Below are positions 1 to 10,197 of a stretch of DNA of 32,536 bases, piece after piece. Each line of letters opens with the position of its first letter. The stretch's first letter is position 1. The notes under the pieces are model-generated. The model worked only from the letters and a program-made list of their open reading frames with translations, had not been told where the DNA came from and searched no databases. A program made the position numbers and the translations under genes. Source of the DNA: Candidatus Altimarinota bacterium (GTDB lineage: Bacteria; Patescibacteriota; Gracilibacteria; BD1-5; UBA2023); NCBI GenBank assembly GCA_028277205.1, contig JANQGT010000015.1:1-32536 (forward strand), written 5' to 3'.

Positions 1-236
1 TCCTGGAGCGCTTTTGTCTCAAGCTCCTTTGCTTCCAGCTTTTCCGCCGCCTTTTTTTCCGCCCACTCTTGGGCTTTTTTTCGCAGTTCTTCTTTGATGG
101 CTTCTTCTTTTTGCGCGTACTCTTTTTGCAGACGCAGCTCGTTTTCACGCTGACGCTCCTCGTATCGGGCGTTTGCGATCGCATCGAGACTGACGTCCCC
201 ACCACAGTGCGGACAGGCGATCATATGAGACTCCAT
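1..236 (-). CDS. DUF2130-like protein, N-terminal part (truncated by window edge)
   Basis: Minus-strand translation MESHMIACPHCGGDVSLDAIANARYEERQRENELRLQKEYAQKEEAIKEELRKKAQEWAEKKAAEKLEAKELETKALQ: N-terminal CPHCG followed by a charged coiled coil, typical of DUF2130 proteins. Confidence 0.6.
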   Translation of the reverse strand, partial: MESHMIACPHCGGDVSLDAIANARYEERQRENELRLQKEYAQKEEAIKEELRKKAQEWAEKKAAEKLEAKELETKALQ

Positions 237-267
237 CGATTTTTTTTGGAAAATAAATAGAATACCC

Positions 268-295
268 ATTATAAGAAGGGGTATCGATTTTTCAA
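268..295 (-). promoter_or_regulatory. Sigma70-like promoter for the DUF2130 gene (TTGAAA-N16-TATAAT)
   Basis: Minus strand TTGAAAaatcgataccccttctTATAAT, 32 nt upstream of the ATG at 236. Confidence 0.6.
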
Positions 296-298
296 AAT

Positions 299-2572
299 AT
301 GCAGTCTGTCTACGAAACCGTACGCGATCTCTCCCCGGACGAAGCGCCAGAGCATCGTCGCACTGATCTGCGTTCGTTTTTTCGGCTGCGGACGCTCTCG
401 CCCGTATCCCACGCATCGCGACCTGTCCTCTCGGATATCACGGACAGCTCTCTCCCGCGCTGGCGCATCGCCCAGCCGCTCGTACTGTGTATCTGAGGGC
501 TGCGCACGAGCGCACTGCGGGATATCGTCTCGCGGGATGTCGGCATGTTTTCGTGGATGCGGCGCTCCACCGCCGCGTGGCGTATCGATCTGTCGTGATG
601 TGTGCGCATATCATCGCCGAGCGACGCTCTGGACGTCCGCCATCTCTGAGACAATTCTCCCCGCTTGCGAAAACGATATATGGATTTGTACTGTCGTGCA
701 GTCGCGCCCGTGTCGGGATTGTCTCGATGGTATGGGTCTCGCCTCCCCGAGGTGGCTGCTCTCTGGATGCGAGCTGTTGCTCGATGGGGGCTTTCGACAC
801 TTGCTGTGCTCGTATTTATCGCGAGTATTCTCGCCGCATGCACACTCATCCTGCGATACGATCTGGAGGCGGCGTATACTCGTCTCGTCTCTCTTGCGAA
901 TGTCTCTAGCATCCCGGAGGCGACACTGACACTGTCGGAGGCGCGTTTTCACTTTACGCGCTCCAGAGTCGCCGCTCTCCCGCTGCGTCCCCTCGCTGCT
1001 CTCCCGCTCGAAATACTCTCCCCCGTCCGCACCGCCCTCGCACTCACCGACGGATGACACGCTGCGAGTACCGCCGCAAACGACGGTATGGCACTCATGC
1101 ATCGATTCTTTGAGGAGTACGAATCATCCCTGTTTGCAATCCTGGACGAGGCATCGCAGCATGATGAAAATATCCCCGCCATAGCCATGACGGCGCGGCT
1201 TTCGCTTGCCGAGAGTGAGCTCGTCCGGATTCGCGATCATCTCCAGAAATCGCTTTGATCCTACGCGCACATTCCCGCGGGCGATATTCCTCCGGAGCTT
1301 CACGATGCATTCGAGAGTGGTATGGAAAAGCTCTCGAGCTTGCACGCATCACTTTCGATGGTTTTGGATCATTTCGATGAGATACTCTACGCCCTCGGCG
1401 ATACAAAGCCGATGCGATACCTCGTGCTCAATCAAAATCGGGACGAGATTCGTGCGTCGGGAGGATTTCCGGGATCGCTCGTATTCATCGAGATCTATCG
1501 TGGAAATATTCTCTCCTTTGATATGCTCGATGTCTACGACATCGACTGGAAAATCGCTCCGTATCGCGAATCCCCTCCCCCACCGCTTCGTCAGCTCACG
1601 GACAATTTTTGACTGCGGGATGCAAACTATTTTCTTGACTTCGACGAGAGCGCGCAAAAGATCAATTTCTTTTTTGAAAAAGCGGGAAGAAGCTCTCTGG
1701 ATGGCGTACTCGCCATCAATCAGGGCATTATCCACGAGCTCCTGCGGCGATACGGCTCCATAGCACTGCCGTCGATCGATCGCGAGATCGATCATGAAAA
1801 TTTTTCTCTGCTCATCTCGGCGATCACAGAGGCGAAACTCCAGCCCTACAAACAGATAGGACGTGATGATTTTCTCTCGCCAAAGGCGTTTCTCTTTGAA
1901 TTTGCCCAGGCACTCTGACGAAAACTCGTAGCAAAAAAAGATATTCCGGGATATATCGAGATCTTTCGAGAGCAGGCGGACGCGGGGGAAATCCTCTTTT
2001 CCGGTCTCGGTACGCCGGCACTCGCATCCCTCGCTCAGGCGCTGCACCTCGATCAGCGCTGGCGAAAAACCGATGCCAGTCTGCTCTATCCGGTCTACAC
2101 CTCTCTCTCGGGAAATAAATCCGACCGATTCATGAAGCGATCTGTCGCTCTCGATCGCACGAAAACCGAATCCTGATACTGTCGCCATACCCTCAGTATT
2201 GTCGATCGGCACACATTTGACAGTGAGGATGGCGCGCGTATCCGCACACTCCTCGCCGAGCTGGGCGTCCCAGAGTCCGAGCATGCATACCAGATGATGA
2301 TCCAATGACAGGGTATCAATCGACAGTACCTGCGAATCCTGGTCCCCGAGGGTGCTGCATTTGTCGAGGGAAATCGTGAATTTGATCGGATTGATGCGGG
2401 AGCATTCACGCGATTTTCCACCGATATCCAGACGGCACCGGGCAAAGCGTCGACTACCACTCTCGTCTATGATCTACCGGAAAACATGTGCGAAAAACCG
2501 GTAGAGTTTGTGAAACAACCCGGACTCACAGTGCAAAAATTATTTTTGGATGATGCGACTGTGTCGCGCTAG
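299..2572 (+). CDS. DUF4012-family membrane-anchored extracellular protein (9 in-frame TGA=Gly)
   Basis: One frame from ATG 299 to TAG 2570-2572 when TGA=Gly; TGAs at 494, 596, 647, 1055, 1256, 1610, 1916, 2174, 2306. N-terminal TM (LSTLAVLVFIASILAACTLI) and DUF4012-like core YLVLNQNRDEIRASGGFPGSLVFIEIYRGNILSFDMLDVYDID. Confidence 0.8.
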
Positions 2573-2590
2573 ATCGGGACAAAAAAGAGG

Positions 2591-2607
2591 CGTGTGCGAC
2601 ATGCACA
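2591..2607 (-). terminator. Possible rho-independent terminator of the AI-2E transporter gene
   Basis: Perfect 6-bp stem GTGTGC-gacat-GCACAC; on the minus strand followed by gccTCTTTTTTG. Lies between convergent genes. Confidence 0.4.
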
Positions 2608-2684
2608 CTTTGATACCCGGGGAAAATCCATAAAAACCGGGTCCACCACGAGGCTCGCAATCGTACCCGCAACGCTTCGCGCAT

Positions 2685-3908
2685 CTATTTTTCTCCCCGC
2701 TTTCGCGAGCGAGAGAGTCGGATATCGCCATCGATGGAGCGCCGCGTCTCTTCTTGCAGGGCTCATGCTTCGCGGTGGGCGGTGATGATTTTTCCGATGT
2801 AGCGATCCAGATCGTGCGCGACGTCGGTGAGAATATAGTACAGCGGCACGCCGACCAAAAGTCCGATGAGCCCGAAAAGATGCTCTGAAACAAGCAGCAC
2901 GACAAACGTGATAAATACCGGAAATTCCATGTATGAGGAGACGATTTTCGGATTGAGGTAGTACGCCTCCACGGCATGGACAAAGGCGATGAGTCCGAGC
3001 ACTGCAAACGTAGCGGGAAGATCGCCGTAAGTATAGCCGATCAAAAGCATCGGCACGGATGACAAAATCGTCCCGAGTACCGGTACAAATCCCATGACGA
3101 ATACGATGGTCGAGAGCGTCAGGACATAGGGAAATCCCTCGCCCGACCCCGTGAAAATGCCGATGAGAAACAGTCCCACGGCGGTGATACACGCATTGAT
3201 GAGGGCGACGAGCGCTTGCGCTTTGAATATGAGACCGAATCCCTTTTCTATTTTTTCAAATAGAGCAGCATACTCATCGTAAAAAAAGGAAAAATTACTC
3301 CGACGCACCAGCGAGAGATACTCGGAAATACTCTGTCGATCCATGATGAAAACATAGCTCAAAACCAGCGCCACGAGTATCTGAAAAAGCACGAGTCCGA
3401 TATTCTTCAGATTTTCAAACACTGCCTCGGCAAAGCCCTGAATAGTATCTTTGTTGAAAAAATTTTCGAGCGCTTCGCGAATACCGAGATCCACCTGCGT
3501 ATACGCCTCGATGCCGAGGAGGGCGTTTTTCGTCTGCTCCACGATATCGGGCGTACGCTCGACGAGGCGGGATGTCTCGTCCACGAGCTTTGGGATGAGG
3601 GTCGAGACGACCACGGTGATGACCACGATAAAGACGATATACAGCGCGGTTACGATCACATTTGCTCAGAGAAATGGAGTGACCTGCTCCCGCGTCTTTT
3701 TTCCAAACCGGTTTTGGATCATACGAAGTAGCGACTGCCGGAGCGATCGAGCCAAATCCAGAAACAACGATGAAAACAAAAACGTGATCAAAAACACGAG
3801 GAAAAACGACTGAAACAACCACAGTACTGCAATCAGGAGCGCATACGCCGCCAGACGATAAAAGAAAAACCGATTGAAAATAAGCCGAAAGAGAAAGGAT
3901 GCACTCAT
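2685..3908 (-). CDS. AI-2E family transporter (PF01594-type permease)
   Basis: Joins track ORFs 3666..3908 and 2763..3659 through TGA=Gly (VTPFL-G-ANVIVTALYIV) and reads through another TGA at 2763-2765 to TAG 2685-2687. Multiple TM helices; FVPVLGTILSSVPMLLIGYTYG and LNPKIVSSYMEFPVFITFVVLLVSEHLFGLIGLLVGVPLY are family-typical. Confidence 0.85.
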
Positions 3909-3917
3909 AATGACAGG

Positions 3918-5447
3918 CTAAAAAATTTCATTCGCCGCTTCGGCGAGAGTGTTTTTCGCATCGGGATCGAGCGTGATGCGCACCTCTATCGGAGCGCCGG
4001 CGACAGCCTGCACACTCTGCGATAAAAACGTGATCACGTCCGGTGTCGAGAGCTTTTCGAGGTGAAATGAATTTGGCGCGAGAATGATCAGATGTCCTCA
4101 CTCGACGAAGACTTTCGACGCCCTGAGACTCATCGCCACAAATCCGCGTCTGGGTACGGATTTCACGTGCTGGATGAGATCGTCGGCTCGTATGGAAATA
4201 CCCGGTTTTTCGCTCGTGCTTTTTTCCGGTTTCCGGTATTCGATGGCATTCGTACCGGTATCGGATACTGCGGAGTCTTGAGTTTCGGCGGATATTTGCG
4301 ATACTTTCTTTGTATCATTCGGGGTTGTTTTTTTTCGTTCTTTGGTATTTTTCGCTGCTCATGCCGACGGCAGCGTAGACACCGTATGACCGGTCGCCCG
4401 GTATTCGCGCGCGGGCGGGGTGGGTGATTTGGATTGATTTTGCGAGTCTCACAGACGAAATCGCGCACACGCAAGCTCTAAAGGCATGATCGGATCGGGA
4501 GCGAGCCGCGCACGATCATAGGCATCCAGGAGCGCATCAAATACCTCGCAAAGTCCTGATAGATTTTCCGGTTCGCTGTCCATGCGATCCCGGCATCGAA
4601 ACAGCATCTGCTCGATATACCGGCGTATGTCCGGGATATTTTCACGTACGAATGCCATCTGCTCCGACAGAGATACCGGATCCGCAGATATCGCCGCATC
4701 CAAAAATGCATCGAGCCGAGCATCGTCTACGAATGCCAGATGCGCCTCGACACTCGCAGTGTCGACTGTCCCGCCTATCGCGAATTGCTCGAAGAGTGTC
4801 AGTGCATCCCGCAGTCCTCCGCGTGCAGCGCGGGCGATATGAGAGAGCGACGTATCCTCCACGGCGATACCCTCGCTCTCGGCGACGAATCGCAGACGCG
4901 ATACGATATCCTCATCCCGGATGCGTCCGAGATCAAATCGCTGAACGCGCGAGAGAATAGTTTCGATGACCTTGTGCGGCTCGGTCGTCGCCATCAAAAA
5001 CACGACATGCATCGGCGGCTCCTCCAGTGTCTTCAGGAGCGCGTTGAATGCTCCCTTTGACAGCATGTGCACCTCATCGATGATATAGATTTTGTACCGA
5101 CCCATCGTCGGGAGAAACCGGCTTTTTTCTATGATTTCCCGGATATTATCTACGCCTGTATGGCTCGCAGCGTCGATCTCTACGATATCTACGTACTCGC
5201 TCGACTCTATCGCTTTGCAGTGATCGCACATGCCGCACGGCTCCGGACTCTCGCCGCGTCCCGTGCACTCCAGCGCCTTTGCGAAAATGCGGGCGATGGT
5301 CGTCTTTCCGGTGCCGCGCGGACCGGTAAAGAGATACCCTCATACGATCCGATCCAGTCGGAGTGCTCACTCCAGCACCTCCCGGACAAACGACTGTCCC
5401 ACGAGCTCGGTGAAAGTTTTCGGTCGGTATTTTCGATAGAGAGACAT
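3918..5447 (-). CDS. dnaX: DNA polymerase III subunit gamma/tau
   Basis: MSLYRKYRPKTFTELVGQSFVREVLE-G-ALRLDRIV-G-GYLFTGPRGTGKTTIARIFAKALECTGRGESPEPCGMCDHCKAIES...YIIDEVHMLSKGAFNALLKTLEEPP; TGA=Gly at 5367-5369, 5340-5342, 4449-4451 and near 4098. Walker A, zinc cysteines and DExH intact. Confidence 0.95.
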
Positions 5448-5473
5448 CACGAGAAAAGGCGAGACAAAGCACC

Positions 5474-5501
5474 ATACTACAAAAATTTCTGTGAAAAACA
5501 A
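5474..5501 (-). promoter_or_regulatory. Sigma70-like promoter for dnaX (TTGTTT-N16-TAGTAT)
   Basis: Minus strand TTGTTTttcacagaaatttttgTAGTAT, ~27 nt upstream of the dnaX ATG. Confidence 0.5.
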
Positions 5502-5535
5502 TAAAGAGCATCGTAAAAATTTGGATGCTCTTTAT
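5501..5535 (-). terminator. Rho-independent terminator downstream of the hidden ORF 5557-5835
   Basis: Perfect 12-bp inverted repeat ATAAAGAGCATC-(11 nt)-GATGCTCTTTAT; on the minus strand followed by TGTTTTTC. Confidence 0.7.
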
Positions 5536-5556
5536 AGGATGAGTATAAAACATCCA

Positions 5557-5835
5557 TTATGAATCGCGCCCTCGATCTGCCTCAGGTTGCTCAGTACTCG
5601 AACCTTTTCACAAATCTATGATTCACTCTGTACCAAAAATAACAAGTCTGCAGGCAGCAGCTATAAATAAAGCCACTGCCAATGCGTCATTGTCTCATAC
5701 AAGTGCCCAAAGTCATGCCCACAACAAAATTGTATCCATGTTTTCCCGCACTATTTCTACCCTCTGCTGAAATGCATTAGATATATTCGTGCTACTCTTC
5801 GGACATTTATCCGCCCCCTCTCTGCTGCCATTCAT
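5557..5835 (-). CDS. Hypothetical 92-aa small membrane protein (visible only with TGA=Gly)
   Basis: ATG 5835 to TAA 5557-5559: MNGSREGADKCPKSSTNISNAFQQRVEIVRENMDTILLWA-G-LWALV-G-DNDALAVALFIAACRLVIFGTE-G-IIDL-G-KGSSTEQPEADRGRDS. Four TGA codons; promoter-like sequence upstream and a strong terminator downstream. Confidence 0.6.
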
Positions 5836-5882
5836 AAGAAAAAAGATGAAAAAATATGAACATGAAAGATCTTTTTTCTTCT

Positions 5883-5909
5883 ATTTTATAGAGAAAAAAT
5901 AATTGTCAA
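5883..5909 (-). promoter_or_regulatory. Promoter for ORF 5557-5835 (TTGACA-N15-TAAAAT) with dyad over the -35
   Basis: Minus strand TTGACAattattttttctctaTAAAAT; the -35 lies within the inverted repeat GTCAAT-aaa-ATTGAC (5905-5919). Confidence 0.45.
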
Positions 5910-5984
5910 TAAAATTGACGAAAAAACTTTTCAATTTATCGAATAATTATATTGCTCGGAGGATCATACTTTCTCGCGCTTGCT

Positions 5985-6012
5985 TTGATTTTCCGGCAGG
6001 AAGCGGTACAAT
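5985..6012 (+). promoter_or_regulatory. Sigma70-like promoter for pepF (TTGATT-N16-TACAAT)
   Basis: TTGATTttccggcaggaagcggTACAAT, 30 nt upstream of ATG 6043. Confidence 0.5.
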
Positions 6013-6042
6013 CCCGGTACTTCATCACATCACTTCTTTGTC

Positions 6043-7848
6043 ATGGACACAGATTTTCAAACACAATGGGATCTCGCCCGGTATTTCTATACCGGTCTGG
6101 ATGATCCGCGTCTGCGAGCGGATATAGACAGCATCGTACCCCGGTTTCGCGAGTTTGTTTCCCGGTTTTCCGGGCGAATACGAAATGCCGATGCCGACAC
6201 GCTCGCAGAGTACTACGATGCGTCCGGTGCGCTGCATGATCAGCTACAGTCGGTGGAGCTGTACCTGTTTTACCGTAGCTCGCTCGATACGCAGGACACC
6301 GAAGTCGCAAAGCTCATGGGAGAAGTCGAAGCCCTGAACATCGAGGCGGAAAAACTCTGACTCCCGCTGGAGCAGGAGTGGAAAGAGCTCTGAAGCGACA
6401 CACTCAAGGCACTCGCGCAAAGTCCTCTGCTCGCGCCGCACAAAAACGCCATCGAACAAAAAGCCAACAATCTGCGCTATCTGCTGGATGAGTCGGCGGA
6501 GCGCGTAGCGACATTCAAGAGTCGGGCGCTCTCGGTACCGGAAACGCTGCGTGAGGAGCTTGCGGGATCATTCGTATTTGATATGCAGATGGACGGTGAG
6601 ATGCGGACGATGACGGAGGATGAGGTACGCACGCTGCGGATGCACCACGATCGCGACGTGCGAAAGCGCGCCTACGAGAGTCTGCGCCGAGTCTACAATA
6701 CCCGCCAGAATCAGATCACCCTCTCTCGCACCTACACTCAGATCGTAAAGGACTGGGTGTCGGACGTGGAGCTCCGGGGATACGCGGGTGTCATGTCGGC
6801 GCGCAATGTCCGAGAGGAGCTCGATGATACGACGGTCGACATGCTCCTGCAGGAGACGGTAGAGCATGCGAATTTGTATCAGCGATATTTCGAGCTAAAG
6901 CGCAAACACCTCGGACTCGATACGCTCTATGACTATGACGCTACGGCGAGTATCGCATCATCGAAACGGACGTTTGATTTTTCTGAGGCGATACAGCTGC
7001 ATCTGGATACCGTGCGGGATTTCGATAAGGAATTTCATGCTCACTCTGTGCGAATGCTCAAGGAGGGGCGTATCGACGTGTTTCCGAGTCATGGAAAGCG
7101 TGGTGGAGCATTTGCCTGCTATACGAAAAACAGCCCGGAATTCGTCCTCCTAAACTACACGGGAGATCTGCGCGACGTCGCCACGATCTCACACGAGCTC
7201 GGGCATGCCGTACATGGATACCTCTCGCAGATCCAGTCGCATACGGGATTTCACTCGCCGCTCTCGCTCGCGGAGACGGCATCCGTTTTTTGTGAGACAC
7301 TGCTGTCCGAGCGACTGATACGGACTCTCGACGACGAGTGAATCCGCGAGCTCATGGATGCCCGGCTCCAGGATATCATGGCGACGATATTTCGTCAGAT
7401 CCAGTACATTACATTTGAAAAGCGAGTGCACGAGAGCATCGCGAGCGGGATGGAGCTGACATACCGCGAGCTGAATGCTCTATGGCGCGAAGAGCAAATA
7501 CGATTCACGGGAGCGTCTGTGACATACAGTACTCTCGCCGAGGAGGAGTCCGGATGGTCGATGATCCCCCATATTTTTTCGACGCCGTTTTACTGCTATG
7601 CCTACGCATTTGGAAATATTCTCGTCTTCGCACTGCTGGATCGATACAGGCGAGAGGGAGCATCATTTATCCCCGAGTATAAATCCATCCTAGCAAGCGG
7701 CGGATCGAAACGTCCGAAAGAGCTGCTGATGGAGCATGGATTTGACATTGGCTCTCCAGAGTTTTATCGCAGCGCATTTCGCAGTATAGGGGCTATGCTC
7801 GACGAGTACGAGGCGCTCATCCCTGACGCCTCCCGCTCATGACGGTAG
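6043..7848 (+). CDS. pepF: Oligoendopeptidase F (M3B family metallopeptidase)
   Basis: Continuous frame with TGA=Gly at 6358, 6391, 7339 and 7840; true stop TAG 7846-7848. Zinc motif ATISHELGHAVHGYLS plus HSPLSLAETASVFCETL. Confidence 0.92.
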
Positions 7849-8522
7849 ATATCGAGACGGCACTCCGATGGAGCTCTACCATGCTCGGCATCTCGAGTAC
7901 GGACGTTATCATACTGTTCGCGAGTACCATCATCGTGGGCGTATTTCTGGCGCTGGGGCTGGAGCGAGTGTACCAGACGTTTTTCGGTGCGGTGCTGGGA
8001 CTCGGTATCTATATCCTCCTTGCGACGCTCATGTCGTCCGACTCGTGGACGCATACCGGCTACGTCTTTTCAGAGCATGCTAGCACGCTGGTCGTCGGAT
8101 CGAGTATTTATCTCATTCCCCTACTCTCTCTGCTCGTACCGCTCAATGGCGCCGTCCGCATCTCCGTCGCCCGAAATCCCTACATTCGTACGGCGGTCGG
8201 CATCCCCATGATCGTACTGCTCATCCTCTTTTTCCTCGCGATCATGACAGGATTTTCCGAGCGTGTGGGGATTTTTGATCAAAAAAACGCATTCTCTCTT
8301 TTCGCAGATACGTCATGGTATGCGGTGTATAAAGCCGCTACGATACACGATATCGTGCTCGTCTACCTGCAGCCGATCGTCGTCGTGGGGACGCTTGCGA
8401 CGATATACAAATTTCTCTTTAGCGAGATCATACATGCGCTCGCCGCCTCCCTCGTCGAAAATATCCGAAAAAAACGCCATGCCGACGCACCTGCGGACCA
8501 GCACTTCCCCGAGGATGAATAA
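7839..8522 (+). CDS. Hypothetical integral membrane protein (about 6 TM segments)
   Basis: MTVDIETALRWSSTMLGISSTDVIILFASTIIVGVFLALGLERVYQTFFG... ends TAA; no TGA. Overlaps the pepF end by 10 nt and mutY by 8 nt. Confidence 0.8.
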   Translation: MTVDIETALRWSSTMLGISSTDVIILFASTIIVGVFLALGLERVYQTFFGAVLGLGIYILLATLMSSDSWTHTGYVFSEHASTLVVGSSIYLIPLLSLLVPLNGAVRISVARNPYIRTAVGIPMIVLLILFFLAIMTGFSERVGIFDQKNAFSLFADTSWYAVYKAATIHDIVLVYLQPIVVVGTLATIYKFLFSEIIHALAASLVENIRKKRHADAPADQHFPEDE

Positions 8523-9546
8523 TGATTTTCCTCTCGATGCGCTCCTCGCCTGGCACGCCAAACATGCGCGAGACGGTCTGCCGTGGCGTGCGCTCGCATG
8601 ACTCGACGACGGCGATCGGGGGTATCGCGTGTGGCTCTCGGAGATCCTCCTCCAGCAAACGCAGGCGGAGCGTGTGGTGCCGTACTACCGTCGCATTCTC
8701 GATAGATTTCCGGATATCCGGACTCTCGCCGGTACTGATTATGACACATTTTTTCAGTACTATCGCGGGCTCGGCTACTACTCGCGAGCGCGAAATCTCC
8801 TGAGGACTGCGGTGATCGTCGTGCACGAGTTTGGATGAGTATTTCCGAGAGAGACCGAAAAACTCCGGAAACTCCCCGGTATCGGCGCATACACTGCGGA
8901 GGCGATACGCGCCTTTGCATACGATATCCCGACGCTCGCACTGGATACAAATCTCGCGCGCGTATTCGCCCGATACGTCCACGGCACAAAACATGCACGC
9001 GTCAATCGCGAATGGATAGCCAGTCTCATCGATATACTCCAGCTGTGAAAATACTCCTCCCGGCTCGTGAATGCGGCACTCATGGACTACGGTGCGCTCG
9101 CCTGGCGGGAGGGCGTGTCGGACACGACGATCGCACGTGATGCGCTGCCCGGATGCCGCTACGCCGAGACACGATGAGGACTGGAGAGAGCTCGAAAAAA
9201 ATCACGAAGCGCATTTCCGACGCGAGATGCCGTCAGGATCGTACTGCTGCATGAAAATCATCGTCGGTATTTTTCCATCGATGCTCGGGAATACGCGCCC
9301 TTTTTCATCCCGAGCTCGGGTGTGCATGAGACTCGCGCCGACGTGCAAAATTTTTTTTCTCGAGAGTACGGACTGTCCGTCTCGGTACGTCCGCCGCATG
9401 CGAGGGGATTTTTGGACGATGCGCCGTTTGTGGCGTGTACCGCGCAGATACAGACGGGTGTGCATGATTTTCACCTATATTCGCGCGTACAGGTCGCCGC
9501 CTGGAGAGAGCGGATACGCGCACTCGATACGATGCGATCACTGTAG
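8515..9546 (+). CDS. mutY: A/G-specific adenine glycosylase-like protein lacking Fe-S cluster cysteines
   Basis: ATG 8515 to TAG 9544-9546 with four TGA=Gly. YRVWLSEILLQQTQAERVVPYYRRILDRFPDIRTLA, LPGIGAYTAEAIRAFAYDIPTLALDTNLARV. Confidence 0.88.
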
Positions 9547-9774
9547 AGCGGGGAGGCGTCTCCATCTGCATGCACGCTCCGAGTCGGGCGGACGCAGAGC
9601 GGGCGTCGCTCGACATATCGTGATCTCTCATGCAGACAGGGCCTGATCTATAGAGAGTAAAATTTTTCCTCTGACAAGAGTTTCAAACTTTTTTCAGATA
9701 TATGGATGAATATACTAGAGAGCGCGCCGATCACACGCATTCGTCCGCGCCTTTGGGATCATACTCCTAACTAT

Positions 9775-9978
9775 ATGGAAATGACCCGACTGCTCGCAAT
9801 ACTCGGACTGGTCAGTGCTTCGTTCCTGCTCGCATCTTGCGATCTTCTCGGGACGACACCCGTCGACGATACGACCGATGATACGGTCAATGAAGACGGT
9901 ATGACCGAGGACGATATGGACGCAGACTCCGACGATGAGTCGGCGGACGCGACCGACGATGGGGAGACCGAGGAGTAA
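9775..9978 (+). CDS. Small acidic lipoprotein
   Basis: MEMTRLLAILGLVSASFLLASCDLLGTTPVDDTTDDTVNEDGMTEDDMDADSDDESADATDDGETEE; lipobox LLASC, Asp/Glu/Thr-rich mature region. Confidence 0.75.
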   Translation: MEMTRLLAILGLVSASFLLASCDLLGTTPVDDTTDDTVNEDGMTEDDMDADSDDESADATDDGETEE

Positions 9979-9998
9979 ATATACTTCTGTTTTCCCGG

Positions 9999-10028
9999 AA
10001 AAATTCGCTTCGAAAGGGGCGGATTTTT
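9999..10028 (+). terminator. Rho-independent terminator after the lipoprotein gene
   Basis: AAAAATTCGC-(10 nt)-GCGGATTTTTT, 10-bp stem with one G.T wobble, immediately downstream of the TAA. Confidence 0.55.
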
Positions 10029-10082
10029 TCTGCTGTAGTACACCTCGGACATGACGCTGCTCGATACGAAGACCGGAAAAAT

Positions 10083-10110
10083 TTGACTTTTTCTATTTGA
10101 TTTTTATAAA
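10083..10110 (+). promoter_or_regulatory. Strong sigma70-like promoter (TTGACT-N16-TATAAA)
   Basis: TTGACTttttctatttgattttTATAAA, 87 nt upstream of the small ORF at 10198. Confidence 0.55.
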
Positions 10111-10197
10111 AGCTAAACAGATTTTTTATATCCCCATCATAAGTGAGCAGTCTTTTGAGTCCGCGAAGTTTGCCCCCGAGGTCGACAGTATACCACG

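Noticed and set aside
310-1102. Several overlapping ORFs (310..912 -, 438..800 -, 487..909 +, 537..929 +, 611..1102 -)
   Set aside because: Frames inconsistent with the continuous TGA=Gly frame 299-2572; Arg/His/Ser-rich shadow translations.
1349-2305. 318-aa minus-strand ORF antisense to the DUF4012 gene
   Set aside because: Antisense shadow ORF; the plus-strand frame carries a recognisable domain and continues across nine UGA-Gly codons.
5501-5850. tmRNA, RNase P or other structured ncRNA in the dnaX-pepF gap
   Set aside because: No conserved tmRNA/RNase P motifs recognised; the same strand encodes an intact UGA-Gly ORF ending just before the terminator. Not fully excluded.
5618-5902. 94-aa plus-strand ORF (one TGA=Gly) in the same gap
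   Set aside because: Opposite to the better-supported 5557-5835 ORF; lacks promoter and terminator in that direction and has low-complexity A/T-driven composition at its end.
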